Of a DNA stretch of 64,000 bases, positions 15,301 to 27,300 are shown piece by piece. Every line of letters begins with the position of its first letter. Positions within the stretch are counted from its first letter, which is position 1. Under the pieces are notes generated by a model. The model did no database searches. It was not told the DNA's origin and saw nothing but the letters and a program-made list of their open reading frames with translations. The stretch spans positions 9,474,068 to 9,538,067 of the forward strand of contig CM043865.1 of NCBI GenBank assembly GCA_023846275.1, given 5' to 3'. Position numbers and translations under genes: made by a program. This stretch comes from Vanilla planifolia. Taxonomy: Eukaryota; Streptophyta; Magnoliopsida; Asparagales; Orchidaceae.

Positions 15301-18300
15301 AATTTATAAAAGAATTTACAAATGTCATGTCTTCGGTGTTGCTTAAAAATCTGCCTCTAAGAAGGGGGATCAATCACATTGTTGTCTGGTGCTATTCCTC
15401 CTGCACATCCAACATATTGAATGTCTCCATTGGAGTTTGCAGAATTGTGCAAAAAACTGAATAAGTTACTAGAAGTTGGCTTCATTCATTAAACTAGCCA
15501 AAGCTCCATTTAGTGCCCCAGTGTTGTTTCAAAGTAAGCAAGATGCTTCATTGCGGATGTGCGCGAACTACCGTGTATTGAATAAGATGATATTAAAGAA
15601 TAAGTATTAGGTTCCTTTGGTGTAGAATTTGCAGGATCATTTGTGAAAGACAATAAAGTTCACAAAGCGAAACTTAAGGTTAGAATATCGGCGAGTCAAA
15701 GTTGTGGCTGAAGATAAAGCCAAGAATATTTCTATGACTCGAAATGACTCTTTTGAATTTTTAGTCTACTCTTTGATTTGACAAATCCCTCGCTATATTT
15801 TGTAATTTAACGAACATTATTCTTTATAAGTACCTTGATAGCTTGTTATAATATATTTGGATGGTATTGTGATCTATAATAACTCTTTTGATAAAGATGT
15901 GATGCATTAGAGAATAGTGTTATCTCTGATAAGAGAATTTCAACTCCAAGTGAGGGAAAAGTGTAAATCTGATAAGGAGATCATGATTTTTGGAGCTTCA
16001 AATGGCGTATTTATTAAGAACAAAGTTTGTTGTGGAAACTGACAACATTGCCAATAAATTATTTAGAACACAACAAATTGTCGCCAAAACAAGCTTGTTG
16101 GGAAGAGTTCCTAGTTGAATATGACTTTGCATAGGAGCACAAACCTGATAAGCATAATCAAGTTGCTAATGCACTGAGTCAAAAAAAGGTATTTACTACC
16201 ATCACTGCTATTACTCAGGCGGAAACAAACATGATGGACAAAATTCAGATTGCTGCTGCTAACGACGAGACTTATGGTAAGCTGTTGGAGTAGGTCTGAG
16301 AGGGAATTGTGAGATGATATTGGATGGAGAATGAATCCTTGATGTCCAAAGGCGACAAGAGTATTTGTCCCTCATGGAGATTGGTTGCGGAGAGTCACAT
16401 AAAAAGTCACATAATCCCCAGTCGGTTGTCTCATTACCACCTAAGATCAAGTAAACCTCATCCATATGGCATGCACCATTAGCACACCCATCAACATGGA
16501 CTCTGTTATTTCCTAGAGAAAGCAAGTCATCCTTGCTTACATATGCATTCAATTCGATCTCTCTAAGCTTCTCATTGTCAACATTTGGATCAATGGATCA
16601 TTGGGGTAGTTCTAACATCATCTCAAATATGAGGTAGTTCTCCCTCCTGCTTTGATTGTGGTCGAGGGAACCACAAAACTGACACATGCAAGGTGCACTC
16701 CCATCCAACTTCATCCACTTGATCAAACACAATCCTGTTTAGCATTCAAGACCTGCTCATAAGCCCTTTCTCCTAAGTCTACTGAGAATGAGGTATTTGG
16801 TCTTAGCCATTGGATGCTTGTTACCACTCACTAGTAGTGCAAGCAATAGCCGTCAACTGTCAGGACTTCACGGAATGAAAACGCATCTCGCCCTATTTCA
16901 CCCATGTGAGATGCTTCTTTCCTTAATCTACTAACTATGCCCCTCATTACTAGGCTAGCTAGTCTGCCTATGCCCAATGCCTCCATGCTTGTGCCCCTCT
17001 TACCCTTGGAAGTCTAAGCACCACATGTCTGAACATGAGTCCCCCATATTGTTGGTGTTTTAAATGATCTGTGTTGTGGACTAGCAAAATGCCTTGTGAG
17101 TAATGATCCCAAGTGTTCCAAGGCAGGCCAATCATTAGACTAGAGGGGAGGACATACCTCTCGCACACCTGTCCGCTATAAAATTCGAATGCGCAACCCC
17201 TCTTGAAGAACCAATTGTAAGGTGGTACAGCAACACAAGGTAGTTATGGTGGCATTGTTACAAACTAGAATGGATTCTTTCTCTCACTAAGATATAGATA
17301 TGCTATTGGGGAGACAATGTGATTTTTCATTGAATCATCGAAAGGCTATTTTGGAGGCATTATTGCGTAGTTGCAAAAATGTTATGCAAGGGAGACTTAT
17401 TTCCCTTTTAAAGATAGCGGTGATTATGGAGGTCTCTACATCGAAGGTGCATCCATGAATTTTTTTTGTTTTGTTTATGCTCAAAATAACCATGTCAAGC
17501 GGCAACTTGTTTAGGACATCAAGGAGTACTCAATAAGTAAGGGCCCTATGTTAGTTAATGGGGACTTCAATGTTATTTCTAGCCAGGTTGAAAAGAAAGG
17601 GAAAAGCTTTACTATTTATCTCTCACAACAGAAGAATTCATTGACTTCACTGCCGACAAAGACCTTTGATCTCCACTTTGAGGCGATAAGGGATCTCATA
17701 CATTGGTGCAACAACACACCAGACGAGGCACATTTCTTCAAATGGTTCGATAGGTTCCTCCCCAATTCCCAAGGTGCGTCTCTTCCCTAAAATGACAGTT
17801 CAACATTAGAACCACATTGTCTCTAATCACTACCTTATTCATATCCAATTCCAATAACTCCGGCTTGGTTCATTTATCAACAACAAGAAATTTAAGGATG
17901 TTTGCCCCTCGTGTGAGGCTATTACTAACGTAGTTGCAACTTCCTATAAGAGACTAGCATGCTACTTGAATACCAAGTTTGCCAAAAACCTTTGGGTATT
18001 ATCTCAAGGGAGCAAAGTTGAGTTTAAGGATATCTCCTCGTCTCATCACCACTTAGAGGCAATGATATTGGATCTTCAACTTAAAGAGGCCCAAGTTGGG
18101 TATATCCATACTAGTGAGCACCTCACACTTCTTTAGCTTATATTTGAGTATCATAATATATTGGCTAGGGCTGAAACCTGGTGGTGGCAACAAGCTAAAG
18201 CCAAGTGGGAGCAACTAGGGACCATAACTCAACCTTCTTTCCCAAGATTGTTATGTCCCATCAACATAACCAAGTTTGCAATTTGGTTTATCATTTTGGC

Positions 18301-21300
18301 TCCCTCATATCATCCTGTGAGGACTTATCTTCAATTGTTATGGACTTCTTCAATAGGGAGTGGAGCCTGAAGGTGCATCCCTCCCTATTTTAGGAATAGC
18401 CTACCCATAAGGCGATATTATCTATTGGGCATGTCACTATGCATGTGCTACCATTATATCTTCAGAAATCTAACGAGCTATCATTTTTCTAAGGCACAAC
18501 AAAATTCCTGGAGTGGCTGGAAGTCTTTTCTCACCAGAGCAATATTATTCATGTGGTCTGTCAGATCTTTATGACTACCCATATGCTGGCAAAGCGGGCG
18601 TACACATCGTTGGTCCACATTTCTAAGGTCTAGAGGGTGTCACAGCCCAATCAATTTTGTTCTATTAGATTATGCAATAATTTCTATAAGTTGGTGACCA
18701 AAATTCTTGTTCAATGACAATAGGATATTCTGCCAAATTTTATTGAACCAAAGTAAGGTGCTTTTATTCAGGAGCGCTCTATTACGAACAACATATTTAT
18801 GGCTCATGAACACATGCACGGGCTCACATCTTTTGTAGAGGGTTTTGTTGCTATTAAGGTGGATATAGAGCAAGCTTATAATCTAGTTTGCTACAACATT
18901 TTGCTTTTTGTGCTCCACCGTATTGGGTTTCTTAACATCTTGTGCATCTGGGTCTAGGCATGTATAACATCTCCCAAGTATGGTATCTTGCTTAATGTTC
19001 ATCAATTACACTAGATCACTATCTCTAATGGTTTACCGCTAATTGCTTGTCACACGCTCAAAGTACTCATCAATGCTTCTCCAATGTCATGTTGCTTAAG
19101 AGGCCACCCTAGGTATTCGGGTAAGCTCCTCAAAAACTCTGGTTATCCAACTCCTATTCATAGATGATATCATGATTTTCAAGTTGCTAATTTTGATAAA
19201 GTCATGGAGATTCATAGTGTTGAAGTCTTACTCTACCTCAAGGCAGCTTGTCAATCGACACAAATGCTTGATCTTCTTCAACAAGGAATGTTTGTCTTGT
19301 CGATGGAAGTTTATTGCTAAGAGGTTGTGCATGCGACAAGCCACACCTACGTACTTGAGGAACCCAAGCACTATGGGGTGTCAAAAAGCCATGGACTTCA
19401 GTTATTTAATCCAACACATCTTAGATAAAATCACTAAGCGGGGGCTCACTCCATAATGCAGGACAAAAAGAGATAGTCAAGCTTCAACATGGCAAACATG
19501 AAGAGTTAAAAGAATATGATTACAATTGTAAAATCATGAGCTTTGTCATAGACCCATCACCTTAGATAACTTTGCAAAGAAGATATTTATGGCCTAATTG
19601 GACTAGTTTGGGATTAATATTAGGCTAGTCATGAAAAAGAAATTTTAAAAAAAAGTTGTGAAAATTCAATTTCAACATCTTTTTCTTTTATTTTGGAGCC
19701 TCTAAAAGCACTTTATTAAGTTAGATAAGTCAAAAGGTCGTAACTTGGGAAGTAATAAGGTAAGAAATCCCAACAATGGATCTATGCATTTAGTTTTAAG
19801 TATTTAAATTACTAATTAATGTAATGTAAATCTTGTATAAATTCTCATATGTTAGAATGAAAATATAACTTTTGTACAAATTTTGTTTGAATTGCATAAT
19901 TAACTTGGTGGCTTTCTCTTTGATTTATTTTGTTGAGTAAATCCTATCTTATATTTTTATAATCTTCTGCTCCTTTCATCTTTAACTTTTCCTTAAATCT
20001 CTCTACCTTACTCTCCATCCACATTGTTTCAAGTAATTCACAATAGCATCATTTCCACTTTGCTAAAATTATTAACTTCCCTTTAAAAGTCATAGCTATG
20101 ATAGCTTTTGCACTACCTAGGATCAGCCCACACCACTGGTGCACCTCTACACGCATCTAGATGCCACTGCCAACACCATTTCACGAGAAACAAGCACCTC
20201 GTAAGCAAATGCCAACCTTTCTTCTTTCAACATTTGAGCTTCAAATCTCTAGGTGCCCCACCCCCTCCATCAATTAGTATTAGAGAATCATAATCCTTGT
20301 CAAATTAATTAGTATCAAAGCATTGTCTATTTACTTCAATTGGTATCAACACCTCTTCTTACTTTTAGTGGTATCAAAACAATGTTGTCAAAGCACTCCC
20401 ATGCACCTCCCTTAACAGAGCTATGGAATATGAGTTCATTCTTTTCTATATTAATTAAATATCAAAGCATCATCTTCTACATTATTTGGTATCAAAATAT
20501 CATTCCCTTATAATTCGTATCAGATATCAATATCGTAGTGTTCCATCCACTAAGATGATCATGAAAAACAAGGAGATTTCAAGAGGCTTTGCAATCAACT
20601 TTTACACACCCATAACACAAAAGAAGGTTTTAGAAAAATAGCCAACAATATGATGCAAATAACAAATCAATACCAACTAAAAAAGTAAGATGAGCTATAA
20701 ACTTTTAAGAAATGCTTGCAAAACTCATGTAAAACATTAGGGATGTACAAAACCATTTGCAAAGTATTATCCTTAGCCTACAACAAATGCAAAGATATTT
20801 CATTGCTCCTACTCAACAATGAACAAGAAGAGGTTCATCCCCAAAAGAAGGAAGATAATAGCCACGAGAGAGCAAAAGTTTTTATTCTTTAATTGCCAAT
20901 GCACTTACAAACAAAAAATTTTAAAATGCATATACTTAACTCCTTGTATAGATTTCTTAATAGGAGGAAGTCAGTACTAGAAATTGAAGAGGTAAGATTG
21001 ATTTAGAAGAAAATCAACAATTTAGACCCACACTTGGTGGATGATTACCTCAACTTCAACTGGATGAAACAAAGTTTCTTTTAAAAAGAGATAGTTGAAC
21101 TTGAATATGAAAAGCATGAAAAGTTAAAAGGAACATGGATCACAATTGCAAAACAACTAACTTTACCATAGGCACATCACTAGAGTTATAGCAAAAGAGA
21201 TATTTTTTGATCAATTGTACTGGTTTTGGACTAATCTTAGGATAGTCATAAAATAAAATTTAAAATCAATTTATGTTTCTTCATTTTTTTCTTTTTATTT

Positions 21301-24300
21301 TGAAGCCTAAAAAAGCACTTTATTAAGTAGACAAAGTCAAAAGGTCATATCTTAAGAAACAAAAGGATAGAAAGTCTAAAAGATTGATGCATGTACCAAA
21401 TTTTAGATTTTCAAAGTACTGATCAATGCAATTTAAGCATTGCATAAATTCATCTCAATTTGATGGCTTAAGTAACTTGAGGGGCTTGGTGGCCTTTGAT
21501 GTAAATCGTGTGAGAACAACGCACAAGAGGGGAGGGGTGAATTGTGCTTTTCACTAAAATTTAGATTTTGAAAATTCTTTCAATTAAAAACGTTTGTAAA
21601 TAAAATGTGAAATAAAAACGAAAAACGCAATAATAAAACAAGCAAAAAGGGAGACAAAGATTTTTAGGTGGTTCGGCCAAACCCGTGCCTACATCCACCC
21701 CCGATCAACCCGATCGGGCTTCCACTAACCACTCCCTTTTGCCGAAGCCGGTAGGGGTAAACCAAGTACAACCGGTGCTCCAACGAGACACCAAAAATCC
21801 GAACAAATCCGGCTACAATAAAGCGTACAATTTTTACAATAGCAATGCATACAAAAATCCTACACCTTTAATTTCTCAAAGCAAAGTGGCACAACTAAAT
21901 ATTACCGAATGATGCAACGAAATGTGGAAGAAAGCTGTTGAAATTTGAGAAGAAGGTTGAGCCCGTAGCTCCCACAAGTATGCCAATTGTTGCTCTCGAT
22001 TTTGGCCTTTTTCCTTAGTTTTTGAAGATTTTTGCAAGTGGATTCATCAACTCCATAAATTGTAAAATGTCCTATATATAGTCCACCAAAAAGCAATTCC
22101 AAATGGCTAGAAAAACGGTAAAAAGAAATCCGGAAAATAGCCGTTGCCAGAAGCCTGAAAAGGAAGAAGAAGAGCAGCAGCCGTCCGATCCCACTTCAAG
22201 AATGGACGGCTGGATGGACTTCACGGCTTGATCATCTCTAGACCGTCTGATCCGGGCGGACTTGATCTGAACCATTGGATCCCATGCGCTGAACGAACGG
22301 CGCTGATTAAACAGCCGTTCGAAATTACTCTCGCCCGTTGGATCTGGGCGGGCTTGATCTGCGCCTTTGGATCCTGCCGAAGTTATAAGGTGGGATTTTT
22401 TAGTCCCACACTGCAGAATGAAATTTGGCACACCGCTTTATAATAGACTTGCGCCGTTTAACCTGCGAGCCACTTTGGGGCTGGCTCCCCCCTTCCTTGA
22501 CCGGGATTTCATCACCCGGTTCAGGTTGACTTAGCCATGCACTGTTCTTTGACCGTAGACCGCGCTGAAGTTAGACTTAGCCGAGCTCCTCTCGGCAGGC
22601 TTGGCTTAGCCAGGCACTGTTCCGTTGACCGTTGACCAGCGCTAGCCGAGCTGCTCTCGGCGGTCTTTGGGCGGGCTTTGCTCGCCCCTTTCGGGTCAAC
22701 CAAATTTTTTATTTTTCTTATTTTTTTTTATTTCTAAAAGGCCTGGACGGGCTGTTTTGGCGCCGGGTCGACCCGCCCATGCTACAGTGCTTTTTCCCGA
22801 GACTTTTGCTGTTTTAGGGTATTTTTGACGAATTTTTTAGCCACAAATTTGAATATAAGTGTATAAAAATAATTTTATATTCTTATAGTATTATAAGTTA
22901 ATTAAGTGGCTATGAAAAGAAATTTGTAAAAAACGATTCCAAAATAATATTAAAAAATCAAATACCCATGTCTATACATTTTGTCAAATATGCTTGGCCC
23001 AAAAATGAAAATTCATTATTAAATAATTTTATAATATTTTTAAATGTTAATACTACTAGTGTGCCTCATAATCTCAAAGTTTTGACATATCAAATTCAAG
23101 AGAAATAAAAAGAAATTTAATTATAAAAAATCTTGCGCATGTCTCAAAAATTCCTTGAAGTATGCCATGACCTCAAGGCCCTTAGAGACCATTATTTTAG
23201 ACATCTAAAATACATGGCTTGATTTAATTAATTATTAACAAGCCTTCAGTAATAAATAGCTTGGTTTTGTAATTATCACATCAAAGGGTACAACAGCCTT
23301 GTCTTTAAATCACTTTGGTGAGTGACTCTTTATCTTATATCCTTACTATCTCTTCCCTCCTTTCATCTCTAACTTTTACTTCCTTGACTCCCTCCACCTA
23401 CTCTTCATCCACATTATTCCAAATAATCTGCATTCTCTTTATTTCCACTTCACTAGAATTATTATTCCCCTGAAATAGTCTTGGGTACCATAGCTTTTGC
23501 ACTACACAAGACTAGCCTACACCACTAGTGCACTTTTGCACATCCAAATGCCTCTGCAAGCACCATTTCACACAACAAACAAAAACCCTTCAAAACAAAC
23601 AATGCCACCCTTGCACAATAAATAGTACCAAATTTTCTTTCTTCAATATTTGAGCTTTAAATCTCATGGTACTTCCTTCTTCATCAATTGGTATTACAGA
23701 ATCATAGTCATTGCTACATTAATTAGCATTAAAGCATCGTCTGTTTACTTCAATTGTTATCAAAACCTCTCTTACATAAAGTGGTATCAAAGCAAAGTTG
23801 TCCTAGTACCATTATGCACATCCCTTATCAGATCTAAGGAATCTAGGCTCCTTTTATTCTTACATTAATATCAAAGCATCATAATCTATATCATTTATTA
23901 TCCAAGCATCTTTTCCTTTATTAATTAGTATCAAAGATCAGTATAATATTTTTTGATACAATACTATGATCACAAAAACTAAGGAGATTTCAAGGGGCTT
24001 TACAATCAAGTTTGTTGCACCCATGGCACAAATTAAATGTTTGAGAAGAATGGCTAACAATATGATGCACATAATAAATCAATACCAATTAAAAATATAA
24101 GATGAGTTGCAAATTTTCAAGATTTCAAAACTGCATGCAAAACATTAGGGACATACAAACTCATTTGCAAGGCATTATTCTTAGCTTAAATGCAAAGAGA
24201 TTTCATTCCTCCTGCTCAAGACATTAATTAACAAGAGGTCATCCCCATAAGAAGCAAAAGAATAACCATAAGAAAAATAACGCTTTTACTCTTGACTAGC

Positions 24301-27300
24301 CAATTCCTTACAAACAAAAAATTTTGAAGTGCATGGTGTTCACTATATTGAAATTTATTACTCTTTGCATAGATTTCTTAGTAAGAGGAAAGTACTATCA
24401 TAAATTGAAGAGGCAAGCTTGGCCTCACTGGAAATCAATCATTTTGATCCACACTTGGTTAACGACTACTTAAACTTCAACTCTACGAAACAAAGTTTTA
24501 TTTGACAAGGGAGAATGATGAAAGAAGAAAAGAGATAGATGAGCTTAAATATGAAAAGCATTAAAAACGAAAGGAATGTGGATCATAATTACAAAAATAA
24601 GGGCTTTACCATAAGCATATCACTTAAGTCATAGCAAAGAGATATTTATGGCCCAATTGAACTATTTTGCACCAATCTTGGGCTAATTATGAAAATAGAA
24701 TTTAAAAACAAATTATGAGAATCCAATTTCAACATTTTTTTCTTTTTATTTTAAAGCCTTTAGAAGTACATCGAATATGTAAAGTCAAAAAATCATATCT
24801 TGGGAAACAAAATGATAGAAAGTCTAAAAGGTTGAGGCATGTATAATTTTAAGAAGAGAGAAAGCCTAACAACAAAATTACAGGATGGCTTATCATAGAA
24901 AATGAGCAACCCGTGAGTTACATATTCTCTAAATTTGGCATGGAACATAATCTATTATAGTGATATGACAAGTAGAATAAGGTACTCCAAGGTAGGTGAT
25001 TGGTACGTTGGTGAATGGAAATCTCGTAATAGATGAGAAAGCTCTAGTGCTATAAACATTGCTTGAAAAAAATGTTTAACTCATTGATGGATTTGCCTAG
25101 ATCCTATAGTTTATTTGAACTTGCTGAAGTACCAACTGAAAAGTGTGAAGAGTACCTTTATTTGCATTATCTAAAATGATATTGTCATTAGCAAAAACAA
25201 GGTTGGAGATAGCATAACATGCCTACGAATTGGAAGGAAATTCTCCCTGAGTGAGAATCCAAGTTCATTGAGAGGGCATACATTAAAAAATAAAAGAATA
25301 ATGAGGAAAGAGGGCAGCCATGACAAAGACCACTAGAAGGAATCCCTCAAGGCCATCATTTATGATGACCGAGAAGCGAATATTTGTGACATGGATGCAA
25401 ATCCAGTTGATGAAAACAGGATGAAAACCTTTATCACTAAGCCAGCTCTATAATAGATTTTATTAACACAATCAAAGGCATTTGAGATACCAATTTTTAC
25501 AAAAAGACTAAAAAATGGGTTAAAACCAAATTTGTGTAACAACTATTGTCCAAACAGACATTGCCACAAAGAACTACCTTTCGTCAAGGCCACTTGTGCC
25601 TTGTGGATAACCAAAGGGACAAATTATCTGAACTTGATTTGCTACGATTTTTGCAACAGCCTTGTGCAAGAAGCTACATAGTGAAAGGGTTCTATACTAT
25701 GTAAGTAAAGTTTTTTGATTTTAAGATAATGGCGATCGTTGTGGGTGTACATTAATATGGCATATTGAGAGTTGATAAATTGTCACTGCTTTAGTAAGAT
25801 CTCTTCCAACGATGTCTCAATAATTTATATAAATCCAAATGGGCCAGGTGATTTGTTGCATGATGAGCAGAAAACTGTATCTCAGATTTTCTCAAGATGG
25901 ATTAGCCAAGATGTGTGAGAATCCTAATCTTTCAAAATAGTCATTCTGGGTAGAGTTGGGGAAAAAAATAAGGGATCCTTGCATGGAAAGACTGATTAAT
26001 TATACAGTCTTAGTTAATAATGATAATTACAATCTTTTTCAATATCAAGTCTAAGCACCATAAAATTCAAAATAATTCTGAAAATCAGATTATCATTAAG
26101 GTTTTTGTATTCACCAAAGAGAAGGAAAGTTTTTTTTTTCAATTTAAAAAATGAAAATAAAAAAGAATTCAAACATCAATCTATTTTTCTCATACCTAGG
26201 TTGCAGTCAACAAAAATCAGTGCATGCATCTGATAGCATTAAACGATCATTTGATTTTACCTTTACCCATTAAATAAATACGTATCATTTCTTTGGAAAG
26301 TAAATAGAAGCTACATTGTTTCAGAAGATGCTTACTCCCCACTTAAAAAAAGCCGACCAAGTGTGGCAATTGCTAGCCGAGATCGTAGGCCAGGATGAAG
26401 AAAGTAAATAGCTTGAATCCTTTCCCTGAACTCAACAGGCAGCTCTTCATAAATCAACCTCAAGATAGACATTCCTGGGTTGTTCTCTTCCTTTTGCACA
26501 GCAGTGTGCATGTATAAAATGCAGAATGAACCTTCAGGCATATCTGCTCTTAACTTGTGACATACATACCTCTTCAAACGATCGCCACTTATCACAGTAG
26601 CTGCAGTTTGAGAAAGTTAAATACGTGAGAAAATGCAATTTATATTTAAACCAGTCAATAGCTCTCTTCCATTAGATACCAAAACTGGTAAAAGAAGTAG
26701 CCTACGGTTCCTAAAATACCACACCAAGGTACCTATAATAACTCTTGAAAAAAACAAGCAGGTATGGTCCAACACACCCCAATCTGCAAATGCACTAGCC
26801 CAACAATCCAAATAAAGCAGGATACCTCCACCTATCTTTCCATCTTTTACTCCATTACTCTCAGTGTTTTTTTTTTATTTTTTGTCTTCTTTGCCTCTCT
26901 TCATTGTTTGCTCCTTCAAAGTGACACCATTGGCAGAAGACTCACTTTTACACACCCTTGTCATCAATCTGTAAGGTCATTATAAGATTGTAGAGTAAGC
27001 CCTCCAAAATAGCACTTCTTCATCTATGCTTAGTCATAAGCATGCTCACACCCTAACAGACCTAGGGGATGGAGAAAAAGGTATGGGGGACTGTTTGTTG
27101 CTTGCAATTCATTGAAGAGGTTTGTTGTTTTATAGGTTAAAGGGATCAAGAGCAACGAAATCTCCACAGAGGAGAACAAGTAACTATTAAACATGATTCA
27201 TGACTACAACTCTACCAAGGCCCTCATTAAAACATGATGGTATTAATGAGCTAAGGTAAGATGGCTCACCCAAGGCAACCAAAACATGGCTTTTTTGCAT

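Larger units (their letters stand above)
13126..16440 (+). mobile_element. Decayed Ty3-gypsy retrotransposon, 5' LTR end through start of integrase
   Basis: An LTR-like segment (start uncertain, perhaps the TGTTGG at 13,126) ends before a primer-binding site at 13698-13709, TGGTATTAGAGC, one base off the initiator-Met tRNA complement. Then come, in order: a gag-like frame (13,881-14,129); a zinc knuckle near 14,610 whose first Cys is lost (G-F-L-C-N-G-P-H-H-F-R-D-C); the aspartic protease active site D-T-G at 14862-14870 and a later L-G-I-D-F; RT fragments (R-M-C-A-N-Y-R-V-L-N-K-M, about 15,550); an RNase H junction (L-S-P-K-Q-A-C-W-E-E-F-L, about 16,080, and V-A-N-A-L-S-Q-K, about 16,165); and the start of the integrase zinc domain (16,310-16,440). 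Stops and frameshifts are many, so it is inactive. The right end is cut off where LINE sequence begins; no 3' LTR is visible. Confidence 0.75.
21497..23295. mobile_element. 1.8-kb solo-LTR-like insertion with 5-bp target-site duplication
   Basis: The insert begins TGATGT and ends ACAACA, the TG..CA ends of an LTR, and is flanked by GCCTT on both sides (21492-21496 and 23296-23300). Removing it and one GCCTT restores a gap-free alignment with the unoccupied paralogous site near 19,908-19,945 in the adjacent repeat unit, which confirms both ends. It holds a TATATATA box (22073-22080), a G+C-rich core (about 22,140-22,800) unlike its surroundings, and an AT-rich right part. No gag-pol frames and no second LTR copy are visible, so a solo LTR made by recombination is likeliest. 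Superfamily is not determined; the AGGGGTGAATTGTGC block near its left end recalls some plant copia elements. Confidence 0.8.
19457..24860 (+). mobile_element. Tandem array of a short LTR retroelement (LTR-internal-LTR-internal-truncated LTR)
   Basis: A segment recurs three times in the same orientation, starting near 19,457, 21,083 and 24,516. All share an AAAGAGATAG start, a later AAGCACTTTATTAAG-like block and a TCAAAAGGTC-like block. Two intervening segments (about 20,275-21,082 and 23,687-24,515) also match each other. Taken as LTRs of about 0.8 kb and internal regions of about 0.8 kb, the order is LTR1-int-LTR2-int-LTR3, with LTR3 cut at about 24,860. After each complete LTR come several PBS-like TGGTATCAAAGC motifs (for example 23,782), and a purine tract (24,505-24,515) precedes LTR3. 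The internal regions carry only a short gag-like frame (ATG at 20,551), so the element is non-autonomous, of TRIM or LARD type. LTR2 is split by the insertion at 21,497-23,295. Confidence 0.65.

Noticed and set aside
21491..23287. 10-bp inverted terminal repeat CCTTTGATGT / ACATCAAAGG suggesting a DNA transposon
   Set aside because: Comparison with the unoccupied paralogous repeat puts the right end at ACAACA (23295) followed by a GCCTT duplication; the inverted-repeat model leaves 13-17 bases unexplained and gives no target-site duplication.
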